Shown here piece after piece: positions 11,473-22,357 of a DNA stretch of 64,000 nt. How positions within the stretch are numbered: the stretch's first letter is position 1; every line of letters begins with the position of its first letter. Made by a program: the position numbers and the translations under genes. Under the pieces are notes generated by a model. The model was not told the DNA's origin. It was given only the letters and a program-made list of their open reading frames with translations, and did no database searches. Source of the stretch: Isoetes taiwanensis (taxonomy: Eukaryota; Streptophyta; Lycopodiopsida; Isoetales; Isoetaceae); the NCBI GenBank assembly GCA_021234155.1, contig JAJEKV010000222.1:314001-378000 (forward strand), written 5' to 3'.

Positions 11473-14400
11473 TATAATGTAAAAAGAAGTATCAAACATG
11501 AGAGCGAGAAAAAGGAAGCTTTGGAAGGCTTTCCCTTCGACTAGTGCAACATCCTTCTTCTTGCGGATTGACCCATTGATCCTAGGTCATCAGCCCTAAA
11601 AAGTACAATTACTAAATAATATGGCATATATCTTGTTCTTTGTATTTATCATACATGGTGATTGTTGTACTTATTGGACATCGCAATTGTTGTACGTGTA
11701 AACTGCACAAAAAGGATGCCATTACATTAATGAAAGAAGGGACCGCATAACATAAGATATTCATTGATAATACAACCTTGAAATTTTCTGTAATGAATGA
11801 AATCTAGAGAACATTACCAAGGAATCGAAACTTCATAAACATTTTGAATATGGTGATGTATCAAAAAACACCATCTTTTAATTTTTCCCTTGAATCTGAG
11901 CTCAGGTGTTTCATTATGATGAGCATTGATCAAAACATTGACATTGGCTTTTAGGATAAGAAATACCTATCTACTACTTTGGGATGACTTTCTCCAATTT
12001 TGGAGCCTTGAGTTCAAACTCCCAATGGTTCTCGATTGCTGTAGGAAAGCTTTATCCAAAAAAACTATAATAAACGTTAATGAAGGATGTAAAATTAAGC
12101 AGGTGGCATTCTAAACATCCTCAAAGCGTACCCAAAGTTTCTAGCAGAGGCCAAATTGGTTCATGACATGTTTAGATTGCTTGTCTGGGTTTGATTCATC
12201 AGTTATATTCCAACATCAATTATCTAATAGGTGATCGAAGAGCGTCGTAAATATTGATCTGGAAATGAGCCTCGCACTAGGGATTGACAGAAAGCAGTAT
12301 GGAAATGGGTATGGGATAAACTACTCCATCCCAAAGTATATGTTTTATGGTGGCAAGTTATTCATCGTTGTCTGCGCGTTAATATTCTGGTGCACAGATT
12401 TTGTCCAGAGGTATCTGCACTTTGTCCCTTATGTGCACAGAGGGACGAGCCAATTGAGCATTGCTTCTTCCTGTGTAGACATGTCAGGCATTGTGTGTGG
12501 CTTCAAGGCCTTTTTCATTGCAATTTGAATAACCAGCAGGTGTTATTAGCAGTCTATCCAAGTGGATGGGAAAATTTGGCAAAAGGGCGTTTCATTTGGC
12601 TTCTGCATGGATCATCTGGTCCATTTGGAAAAGAAGGAATCTACTAATATTCAAAGGTCTTGCTTGTTCAGATGCATAGGTCCTTCTTGATGCCCAACAA
12701 CGAGTTGCCAAAGCATTAAGGTGCTCATCAATTGCTAATGAGGTGAAGAGCCGTATTTGGGAGCACTATCTTCAGATTCACACTTACTCATGAGATTTTA
12801 CTTCCTCCTCATACTGTTTAGATGTTATATTTGAGTGGGTTAGAATTTAGCAAACTTCTCTATTTGAAATAGTGGAGACAAAGGGATATTATGTTCAAAT
12901 CATAAAACGGGATAGCAAGTTCTCTTGGGCCAATCGATTTGGCCCAAGTGGCATTTGCTTAGTTAATTAACTACTAATTAGTTAATATAATTAGTTATTA
13001 ATTAACTATCTTGGATATTTAGCTTATTTAATTTAATGGCAAAACAACATAGCTAACTTTAACCCTTTTGGCTTACCCAATAATGGCCAAAGTACCATTA
13101 CGTGCCCATGGTGATATGTCATGTATTTGTATGTATAGCATATAAATACATGGAACGTCACAGTTACTTCCCTACGTTCACATGCAATACTCAAACCACA
13201 TCTCTAGACAAGCAGCATTTGAATTTTGTCATCCTGCAAATCCAGAATTTTAGGCAGGCATATAACTATGAAAGTACTTGAGACAATCCAAAACCTGAAA
13301 CCAATCTTTCTGTATTGTCGCTTTACTTCTTCTTTTATAGAATCAAATGCCAAATCAAAATGTTCGAATGGATCCTGCAGTATCTAATATAAGCCCCTAG
13401 TAAACATGTGGCTGGCTTTGCCAGGTTAATGCCTTGGTTTGTGTTTTTACTTGGCCTTTAACGTCCATGTATGCAACATTCGACAACACCACATGTTGAT
13501 GCTTGCAAGAATGGATGTGATTTGCTTTTCTACTTATTTTTGTTGTTGAAATTGTCAAAGAAAGAAATGAAAAATCAAGTTGTGTTTCCAGCATTGGTCG
13601 GGTGCTATCAGGCTAGATGTGCAAGTGCTATAGAGAAGAGATATTTTGCTCAGCCATGGCTCGAGCTGTGCAAATCTGAGCAAAATCGTGAAACATTAGA
13701 GGTTTCCTGGAATCAGCTAAGGGCCCAAACTCGATGCCAGCATGGAAAACATCGAGCCAAATACCTAATTCGGCATGTACAGGCTTTTTTAAGTCAGGTC
13801 TGGAACTGTGTTCCAGGTGTTGTTCATCTGCAGGTTCGGCAAGATTCGAACTTTTGGGTTCCGGTTTGGTGGGTTGGGGAGGGGAGGGTGGATTTGCTCT
13901 GGTGGACATTCTCTCCCTTCGCTTTATAACTTTTTGTAGATAATAAAGGCTCAAGTCCTTCCAAAAAAAAAAAATTACGTTGTTTTGTAACAAAGTTGAG
14001 ACAAACTGCGACTATTTCAATCTCTACTTTATTTAAAAGATGCTCTAGAAGCTTTTGACAAATTCTAGAGATTTTTGACAAATTCTACTTTTGAAAGGGC
14101 TCTAGAGGCTTTTGATAAATTCTGTGAAAAGAGCGGCTAGCGGCTGAATCACCAAAACCACCGGTTGAGAAATAGGTCGTGCTCCTTTTTATGGGAAGAC
14201 AAACAGGGGTCTAGTCGCCAGAGCCCTTAATCGAAGCCTCCAGAACCTCTAGAACCTCTAATCAATGCCTCTAAAAGAAGCCGCATGATGGAATCTTTGC
14301 AGCAGCTTCTAGAAACAGTTGCATTCTTCTAAAAAATTTTGATGCTTACACGTGTGCAATTTAAACATAAAAAATATCTTAACCTAAAATTAACCTACCC

Positions 14401-14902
14401 ACGTTATCGACCTCATTAATTATATGTTAGAGATATGTGAATGATTTCCAAGTTGATTTTTCACATACGTGATTATTATGACAACTCTAATGGGTTCATA
14501 ACTCTAATGGGTTGATAAAAAAAAATCTAAAAAAACATGAGCCACAGAACAAGCCATAGACCTCGCAATTAAATTTGTGAGCCGTACATGTGTCATTGAA
14601 TGAACTCAAAGAGCAAGGTGTGTTGTACACATGCAAGTTGCCAACAAAAGCAACATTTGTAAGATCCAATCATAATCTAGATTCAGTAGGCAACATTTAT
14701 AAGATGCAATCATAATCCAGATTCAATAGACAATATATACATAAACATTGCTTAACCAACAAGCAACATCGAAGCAACATCTGCAACATCCATTCTGCAA
14801 CATCCATTCATAACTCAGATTCCACAGACAATAGTATTTGTTATAGCCTCTTAGCTATAAACCAGCCTATTCATAATTTAGGTGCCATTGACAGTGTGTA
14901 AA
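11473..14902. repeat. Direct repeat copy 1 flanking LINE-A (3.43 kb)
   Basis: This segment is nearly identical to 22358-24650. Both begin at 'tataatgtaaaaagaagtat' and both end at 'cattgacagtgtgtaaa'. Copy 1 is longer by two blocks: about 107 bp near 12683-12789 and about 1.05 kb near 12836-13888. It lacks about 20 bp near 13921 that copy 2 has. The unit contains an old L1-type LINE 3' end and a stretch of 'ctagaagcttttgacaaatt' repeats. LINE-A starts at the next base. Confidence 0.9.
12290..12835 (+). pseudogene. L1-type LINE C-terminal relic (zf-RVT), copy 1
   Basis: One frame reads WWQVIHRCLRVNILVHRF and then CPLCAQRDEPIEHCFFLC, a CX2CX8HX4C zinc-binding pattern typical of the region after the reverse transcriptase in plant L1-like LINEs. 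A further decayed piece (IIWSIWKRRNLLIFKG) follows in another frame, resembling the start of an RNase H-type tail. The LINE's 3' untranslated end with a poly(A) run lies at 13888-13974, separated by a 1.05 kb block that copy 2 lacks. The relic is fragmentary and not functional. Confidence 0.75.
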
Positions 14903-15594
14903 TTTGAAAGGGGAAATTTGAATTTAGAAATTTGGCGTTCGGTGATTTCAAATTTCAAATTTAGAGCCGTTAACGGGATCCGTATACGTTCATTTAAATT
15001 AAACTAAATTAAAAGTATTTAATTAACATCTTTAGGGAATGAGGGTGACATATATCTAGCTGTACACCCATCTATGTAGCAAATTAGCCACGTATTTAGC
15101 CACGTATTTTGCGCCCGCGAATTTAAATTCTATGACCTCTAACTCAATTTGGTCTAAATGTTATATGTTGTAATTAACAATAGTTCTATATGGGGGGTGA
15201 CCAAAAAGGTACGGAAACGTCGGATAAAGGATACATACGGGGGAGACATGATAAAATACGGGCGAACACGAGAATATATAATGTCATGAATTACAACATG
15301 GGAAACTAACGTCTATTAATGGGGCCATAGTAGTAGTAATTATTACGGTAACCAGCTCTATAGGGTAGGGTAATAAGGTACTAAGGTAATAATAATTATT
15401 ACTATAACTTACGAGAGGACATCGTACGGACGTCAGGATAACAGGTAGGGGACAGATGGCAGCACACGCATACGAAAACATAGGGAAGACAAGATAAGAC
15501 AAGACTAGTAATAAAGATAGACGGCCATAATAAAGAAGCGGGAATATGGAAAGATTTCGTAACCCTAAGTAGTATATTAAGAAGAGGGTGAGTA

Positions 15595-16170
15595 GTGAAG
15601 TCCCGTTCCCAAGCTATCCGAGCGTTCGAAGCCCGCGTTGCCATTGAATTCTCCGAGTTCTCCGAGTTCTGCTCTCCGATTACAGTAAGGCGCCCGAACC
15701 AGCAGCGCGATCAAGCCCCGGAACTCTTCATGGATAAGGGGAAAAGGATTGTCAGGGGAGAAGAAGATGGGGATAGGAAGGATAGGAAGCGGCCGAGATC
15801 AGGAGTACCTGGGAATCTCACTGTGCCATACAATCTGGACCTTGAAGACTTGAATCCGTGGTGCATCTGCGACCCGGAGTGCCTCTGCCTTGATAAAGGT
15901 TTGAGATCGTGCATTAACTGTGGGCGCGTTCACTGCTTGCACTGCGACCGAATCCACCATGCACAAGGGATGAAGGATTCAGGGTATAGCCTTCAACTTT
16001 TGGATGTTCTGGGGGTTCTTTCCGACAAGAATGACACAGTCCGAAGACAGGATCTAGATCGGGTAATGCAGTGCTTCAATAGACTGCAGATGTATGGAGC
16101 CATACAAAAAGAAAAGAGGTATCAGCATAGCCTTATGATTGCATCTTTTGTGCCGAAAAAAACCCTGTAG
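15595..16170 (+). CDS. Cys/His-rich putative zinc-binding protein at the 5' end of LINE-A
   Basis: A 191-residue open frame. The first likely internal ATG is at about residue 46 (MDKGKRIVRGEEDGDRKDRK), so the mature product may start there. After a basic stretch (RKDRKRPRS), residues about 88-122 form a dense metal-ligand cluster: CICDPECLCL, then CINCGRVHCLHCDRIHH, giving CxCx3CxCx7Cx2Cx4Cx2C and a terminal HH. I do not recognise the family. It resembles a treble-clef or B-box-like zinc module only in general terms. It is followed by a helix-like region (LLDVLGVLSDKNDTVRRQDL). It lies about 1.8 kb upstream of the ORF1-like frame and on the same strand, so it may be an extra LINE protein involved in nucleic-acid binding or host interaction, or a captured host exon. 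Function is unknown. Confidence 0.5.
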   Translation: MKSRSQAIRAFEARVAIEFSEFSEFCSPITVRRPNQQRDQAPELFMDKGKRIVRGEEDGDRKDRKRPRSGVPGNLTVPYNLDLEDLNPWCICDPECLCLDKGLRSCINCGRVHCLHCDRIHHAQGMKDSGYSLQLLDVLGVLSDKNDTVRRQDLDRVMQCFNRLQMYGAIQKEKRYQHSLMIASFVPKKTL

Positions 16171-17141
16171 ATTTTCTATGTCAAGCGTACATGCACAGGA
16201 ACCTGGAAAAGGTGACCAAGATCGGGGAGACATCAACGGAAAAGAAACAGAAGAAGTAAAAAGGATAAGGAATGATGCAGCAAGGAGGAGGCGGGAAGAA
16301 AGGGAGATGGAAGATGCCCGTGGGGGATAAGCTCAGACGTAGTCTTAACATCTTTTTGTTTTAACACCTTTTTGTTTTTCTAATAGTTATATGATCATCT
16401 GCTGTTTTAAATCAGTTATCTTTAGCTCTTGCTTTAAGTACAATCTCGGTCAACAGAATGGGTAGTATGTAGCAGCCCTCGGCTGATCAGGAAGAAAGGA
16501 GACATGTAAACTGAGGGAAGGGCATGCATTAAGCATAGCTGAATGCTTGAAAATGTTATCAACGATGTATAGACACATATGTATTATCTCTGTTAAGAGA
16601 ATTTTTGAATGAAGAAAATCTGAAGTAATATCTGTCGCTGGTAAAAATAGCTTCATCGTGTATTCTTAAAAAGTGCCTTAGTGATGAATTGATTCCGATC
16701 CAGTATTATATCCCACGGAGACAATGCACGAATATATATGGGGGAATTACGGAAATTATGGGAAATCATGGATTCTAACATAATAAAGACTGTCGAAGGA
16801 GTATTGAGGGATGAGAGAGTATAATACTGACAAGATACACCAAGCGGATATATAAACAAGGTAGGAAAGCATCTCAGGCGACGCCGGGTTACATTGGGCA
16901 ATAGAACAGAAAAGATGACATGCAAAAGTTAGAGAAAATGGACCATATTGTGAGAGATATCGACTCAGAACGAAAAGGGTGGCGAACACGTCAAAAACAA
17001 GGGAAACACAAGATGAGGGGCGACAGATAAGTGACAGGTGGGCAAGGGACAAGAATAATATGAATTGCAGAACAAGCTTCTTAAGGGTACAAGTAAGGCG
17101 GGACCGTTGAAAGTACACACAGAGAACAAAAAGAAATACAG

Positions 17142-17515
17142 AGTAAAAGGCGGACGGGGCAAGATACGGGACAGAGAGGCTATGCCTCCGCCGTACACCA
17201 GGATAGCGAGGGCTAGACCCACCAACTGGTAACCCGAACCACCAAAGACTCGTTAGCACCTGGAAAACGGCATATGACTTATTCAGCGGGGTATGAAGAA
17301 TACCTCATTTACCGATTTCTGTCAACACTGAGTAAAAGGTGGACGGGGGCAAGTTACGGGACAGTGAGGCCAAGCCTCCGCCGCACACCAGGATAGCGAG
17401 GGCTGGACCCACCAACTGGTAACCCGGACCACTAAAAACTCACTCACTATAATATCTGTGAACAACATATGACTTCTAGCGAGGTATGAAGAATACCTCA
17501 GATGACGAAATTATC
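17142..17515 (+). repeat. Tandem 5'-UTR monomers of LINE-A, period 189 bp
   Basis: Two units begin 'gagtaaaaggcggacggg' at 17142 and 'gagtaaaaggtggacggg' at 17331. They share 'cctccgccg', 'acaccaggatagcgagggct', 'acccaccaactggtaaccc' and 'gaggtatgaagaatacctca'. They lie between the Cys/His-rich frame and the ORF1-like frame. By analogy with LINEs that carry monomeric promoters, they may be promoter repeats; this is inference. Confidence 0.8.
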
Positions 17516-18007
17516 GACACTATGGATTGGGAAATTATGGACAGGGGGGTTCTACCCCTCGCCATAGGCCGGGGAGCCTTTGGCCCCCTCCGGGTTCCAT
17601 GATTCCAGCCCACCGTAATGACACATGCACGTAAATACAGTAAATACGTAACTACAAAGATGCGTAAACACATTGGTACGGTTCGTGGAAGCGGACCGAA
17701 ATACCAACGTAATCAATACAGTCAGGCATCCACCCAGCTAATCAGCCTCGAAAGACCCAAAAGGATCAACCTTGGGCAACAGACGAAGGGAGTTGAATAA
17801 CAATAAAAAGAGACGGGCGGAATTAATTATGGCCTTTTGAATTTTGAATTTCGAAATTCAAATTAGAACGGTAATTATGAATAAAAATACCGTTTAGAAG
17901 CAGGAAATATATAGTCTTAGGGAGAGACAACGGCTATCTTACAAGTGAGAGTCTAGCACGAGCGCACTGCCTAGAGCCACCACAGAGTTTTTCCTCACAG
18001 AGCTCTC

Positions 18008-19019
18008 TTGCAAACGAGAGCTATGGCCGATAATATCAATATCAACAGCAGCCAGCAGAGGAGATCGGATGCGACAAGAGCCCCAGTGAGCCAACAGGAC
18101 CTTAGGGACTTCCTGGCACAGATGGATAAGCGGCTAGAATCAAAGATCCCGAACCTGGATGCTCTCAATGCACTGGCTGAAACGTGCAACAGCAACAAGA
18201 TAGCCATCACTAGCATGGACGTGAGAGTAGGAGGGATGGAGAAGTTGAACGAGGAAATCACAATGAATGGACGAGATCAAGAAGAGAAAGTAAAGATCTT
18301 GCAAAGGTTGGTTGAATTAGAGAAATCAAATGTTGAGCTGGATGCATGGGAGTCATTTGATAGGATAAAGCCACATTTAATGGAATATGAGGAGCAAAAT
18401 AAAATTAAGCATGATGTTAGGCTAATTGGGATAGCAGAGAGGCCTAACGAGGATATATATCGAAGTTACGCAGAAGTGATAGACGATGTTCAAGGAACAC
18501 AGGGGCGTCATCGTCAAAGCCCTCCGATCAGGCCAATGGAGGGGGAGATCGAGGCACATAAACTTGACATTGAGAGACATGGCAACCAAGGAAAGGATCC
18601 TGCGGATGGGATCCAGATTGAGAAATGGAATCAAAGTACAGGAGTCCTTAACGCGGTGATGCGTAGACAGGGGCTACATTGGGGAATTGGCCAAAGCCAG
18701 GGAGCTGAACCAAGCAGGGATACAGACGGGAGTCAAGAATGGCAAGGTCTACATACACAAGAGGGTAAGAGAGCAAGTGACTCAACCGCAAGAACAGACA
18801 GCTGGGTTGCAGGGGATAGCAAAAATCAACCCGAAGGTAAAAGGAAAATATACACCCTCAAGTCTATACAACAGGGCTGGAGAACAGATTCTTGGGGAAG
18901 CAACCGAGAGTGATCACCAGAGAAGGGAACCGGAACAGAGCAACAGGAAGAAGCGGAAGAGGGGAAACGTAAGAGCGAAAGCAACACAAGGTGGTTCGGA
19001 GGGCCAAGCCCCACAATGA
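18008..19019 (+). pseudogene. LINE-A ORF1-like RNA-binding protein, frameshifted
   Basis: The first frame (18008-18913) begins MQTRAMADNININSS, passes through a helical, coiled-coil-like stretch (residues about 60-125), and then a segment resembling the RRM-like core of LINE ORF1 proteins (HDVRLIGIAERPNEDIYRSY). Homology then moves to another frame (18687-19019), starting ELAKARELNQAGIQTGVKNG and KVYIHK. That is the typical end of the FP/ORF1 C-terminal domain, in which a residue pattern like 'A.ELN..G......NGK.YI' recurs. The tail is highly basic (NRKKRKRGNVRAKA). At least one frameshift near 18.5-18.65 kb breaks the protein. In intact elements such a protein coats the LINE RNA. Confidence 0.6.
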
Positions 19020-19185
19020 AAACCAGTGGGAAGACCAAGGAGAATGTGCAATGGCACGTAAAACATGGAGACCCGAAGGAGCAACCTCGGGAAAAGACGC
19101 CGGGCATTATGGTAATCGAACTGCACGGTACCCATGGGATGATGGAGAAAGACTAGAAGGTGCCCAATGGCCTGCGACATAATAT

Positions 19186-19870
19186 GCCCCCGACGGAGAC
19201 ATGGGAAGGCCGCCAGAGGAGGAAGGATACGGTTATTCACATCTTTGGAAAGACGGGGATTTCAAGATAGGGAGGGGGAGTGCAGGTCTGGCTTGTTATA
19301 TAAAGAATAGTGTAGCTAACAATGCATGTATGTTACATTCAGATATCAATAAAAGATATATGGTCTTGAATATCCAATTGAAAAACAAACAAGAGGTAGT
19401 TCTGATAATTACATATTACCCGCCAAACAGTGATAAGCTAGAATTGCTGGAACTGGGAGAAAATATAACGAAATGGAAGGAGCAGGGACCAATGATTATA
19501 GTAGGAGATCTAAATGCCAGAACCAGACAGGAACAGGCACAAAGCACACACACGGACGAGAAGGATGGTCAGATAGTGTACACGGCAAAGACACAGGAAT
19601 GGCAGAGGGATACAGAAGATAAGACAGAGGTCAATGCTAGAGGTGAATTATTGTTGGAAGTCTGCACGGCAGGGGATGATCATAGCTAATGGCGTGAAAA
19701 ATGGAGGGATCGGAGGTTTTACGAGCCAAACACACATGGTAAGAGCATAGTGGATTATATAATTCTGAACGACCAAGCAGCGGAAAAGATAGAAGGGTTG
19801 ATGCTACAAGAATGGCCGACTGGGAAAAGGGAAAGCCATAGACCGATTAAATTAACAATCGATCGATAGG
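19186..19870 (+). pseudogene. LINE-A ORF2 endonuclease (APE type), broken
   Basis: The start of the domain survives as TETWEG at 19190 (compare SETWE in LINE-C). After a frame change the main open frame 19201-19689 shows GLACYIKNSV, MVLNIQLKNKQEVVLIITYY, and MIIVGDLNARTRQEQ, which contains the conserved GDxNAR metal and substrate motif. A further shift leads to SIVDYIILN near 19745 and a degraded SHRPIKL near 19838, the catalytic-histidine region. The enzyme nicks target DNA to prime reverse transcription. Several frameshifts make this copy inactive. Confidence 0.75.
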
Positions 19871-20329
19871 AAGCCACAAAAGATAGCCTGTAAAGAAAGG
19901 ATGATAAGAAAAGGCGGGGGTGAGGATTCAATTCCGGGAGAAATACGCGTAAACCTTCATCCAAATGATCAAGGAGGAAATGGGAACATGGGATTGGGGA
20001 AAACACAATGCGAATGATAATGGAAACACCCTCAATGACATCATGGTAAGGGTAGCAAGTGTTTGGGAAAAGGATCAAAATTAGGGAAAACAGGGGCATT
20101 GAGCTTCAAGATGGTATGATGACGAGTGTAGAGAACACAAGAGGAAAAACAAGAAGACACTGGGGAAAGGAGACATACGGGAAGAAAAGGCAAAGATACA
20201 TAAGATTACTAAAGAAGAAAAGATACAATAAACACGCTACAAAGACCAATGGTATATGGGAAAATTCTTTAAAAAAAACAGCCGAAGATTTTGGAGGGGA
20301 CTCAAAACAAAGGAGGGAGCAAAGAATAT

Positions 20330-21060
20330 GAAAGCAAGGAATGAACAAGATGACATTGGAACCGAGAGATGGGAGAGTTACCTGGACAAATTATACAAGA
20401 CGGGGGCACCTCCGGTACCAATACCAATACAGCATGACCCGGCGCAAAATGGTTTGGAAAGGTACTGGATAACAAACTAAAGAAATGGGCAGAAGAAGGA
20501 AATATGAGAGCACAAGGACAAGCAGGGTTCAGACTGGAGCACTCAACCACATACCATCTCGTGACTCTTCGGATAGTAATAGAGCATAACAAAGTGCAGG
20601 GAAGGAAAATAATCTGTTGCTTTGTAGATTTCAGAAAAGCATTTGATACAGTCCGGAGAGAGAAGCTGTTAAAAAGACTGATGGACATGCAAGCCCCGAT
20701 AAATATGGTAGGATCGATCGCAAGACTATACCACAAGGTGTATGCTAAGATGGAAAAGGAAGGACAGCCGATAATCTGTGACACCAGTGTAAAGCAGGGC
20801 TGTCCGTTATCCCCAACTCTGTTTGGTATATACATAGAGGGATACATAGCAGAACAGCAAGGGGACGAGTATGCCCCCACACTAGGAGACACGAAGGTAT
20901 CGATAATGCTATATGCGGATGATCTCAGTATGATGGCAACAAAAAACAAAGGGATGCCTGATTACTCAAAATTCTAGAACAATTTTGTGAGGAGGCAGGT
21001 CGGACCAGTGAATCTAGCAAAACTAAGATAGTCATCTTTGGACATAAGAACGAGGCATAA
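20330..21060 (+). pseudogene. LINE-A ORF2 reverse transcriptase, deleted N-terminal part
   Basis: The frame 20504-20977 shows QAGFRLEHSTTYHLVTLR, then IICCFVDFRKAFDTVRRE (motif A with catalytic Asp), VKQGCPLSPTLFGIYIEG (motif B) and VSIMLYADDLSMMA (motif C, intact YADD). Compared with LINE-B, about 300 bp encoding the fingers part (around 'PSNYR') are missing between 20460 and 20504, so this copy cannot make a complete enzyme even though its palm motifs are intact. A frame break follows, with ESSKTKIVIFGHKN-like remnants near 21010-21055. Confidence 0.8.
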
Positions 21061-21163
21061 ACCTTTCGAGATATAAAGAAAAGAGATAGAGGAAGCAATG
21101 AGAATCTGGATATCTAGGTTATGATGCACATGGCACAGGAAATGGGCCAAAGGATCTAACGCC

Positions 21164-22077
21164 TTGATTCAATCAGCTATAGGAAGCTACTTTAACATGA
21201 AAAACTTCTCAGAATGTAGTAGAATAACCGATTGGGACATCAAATGTTACCTATTTAGTGCGGCGGTAGCCACCTTTCGGTTAATGCCGGAGCGAAGCAT
21301 GGGGACCAGGTTAACAGAAAAGAAATTGGGAAAAGCGGGGAGGGATTCTTAGGCAATGGCAATGCATTGAAATTCGGGGGGTAAGGACAAACACGCCCCG
21401 ACAATCATGGTCCTCGAAACAAGGGCAAAACCGATGGAGGTGAGAGCATGGGAGAGAACCATAAGGTACACCTTTCGAGAGACAATGCGAGGGACATACA
21501 AGGGAAACTATCCCAAACATTGCAATCACCGAATAAAGCAAAATCACACATCCTCGAAAGCCTTTGGATGGTTTAAAGAGGTGGCAACATGGACCGAGCG
21601 AGATGGGATTAAACACCCGAAGTTACCTAATAGAAGAGGGCGATGGAATGAGGAGTGGCGGGACATAGCGACAAAGAGCATGGCTGCAAAGACACACAGG
21701 ACCCAAGACAGGCCGGGCTCGTACAAGTTTTTAACCCGGAACAACAAATAGGACACGGATATACAGGGATAACATATTGGGGAAAAAAGCGAAGGGACAT
21801 CCCGGTCGATTCGGGATGGGAAGTCATGATCTAAGAATCGAAAAAGGCGGTGGAGAGGGATGGACAAGGAGGACGGGGATATGCGAAGAATGGGCGGGGG
21901 GAGAATAGAGGATGAGAATCATATGATTAATGATTGTCCGATCACGGAGATATCGAGGGGACGATCTGTAAATATAAGGTGGGGGGGAACCGGTCACGTA
22001 GCCCGATGGCGATATGCGATGAGAATCATTACGGGATGTGGCACGCGTGATCAAAAAGAATGACGCAACCATGACCG
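21164..22077 (+). pseudogene. LINE-A ORF2 C-terminal region with zinc-motif remnant
   Basis: Fragments in several frames align by eye with LINE-B: AIGSYFNMKNF with NRITDWDIKCYLF (21170-21260), PMEVRAWERTIRY (21430), and a degraded zinc motif GRIEDENHMINDCP near 21900. In LINE-B the same region reads CRLCDWGKIEDEAHMVKEC, a CX2CX9HX4C pattern. Here the first cysteine pair is out of frame. Confidence 0.65.
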
Positions 22078-22357
22078 AGAAGTACACAATGAAAGAGGGC
22101 TTGTAATATGATCCGTACAAAACGGGTCATATAGCCTCACACAAATTCGCCTAAAAGCTGATTGATAAACGACGATCATCAGCTTGCGGCCAAGAAGCGA
22201 GGTAAAGCGGGATGCGGATTAAAAGAAAAAGTCAGCCGAGGAAAAGGCTACATTATAACAGTGATGATGTGCTAGTAGCACCCTTTTAGGGGAGCTTCGC
22301 CCATGCTACACAAGTCCAGGGGCCTTACGGCACAAGGGACATTAATGTATTCTATTC

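Larger units (their letters stand above)
14903..22357 (+). mobile_element. LINE-A, apparently full-length non-LTR retrotransposon
   Basis: A 7455 bp element inserted between two copies of a long direct repeat. Its parts in order are: an AT-rich 5' end, a Cys/His-rich ORF (15595), two tandem 5' monomers (17142-17515), an ORF1-like RNA-binding protein (18008-19019), and ORF2 with APE-type endonuclease, reverse transcriptase with YADD, and a C-terminal zinc motif. The 3' end is 'gggacattaatg' followed by a (TATTC)n tail. The same 3' end closes LINE-B at 30690. The coding strand is strikingly purine-rich. Frameshifts and an internal deletion before the reverse transcriptase show that it is dead now. 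Confidence 0.85.

Noticed and set aside
13471-13929. 152-codon plus-strand frame
   Set aside because: It overlaps open frames on the opposite strand, has no domain pattern, and lies in a block missing from the second repeat copy.
16653-17259. Minus-strand frames of 90-167 codons over LINE-A
   Set aside because: They are shadows of the purine-rich LINE strand: Leu/Ser/Phe-rich with no family features.
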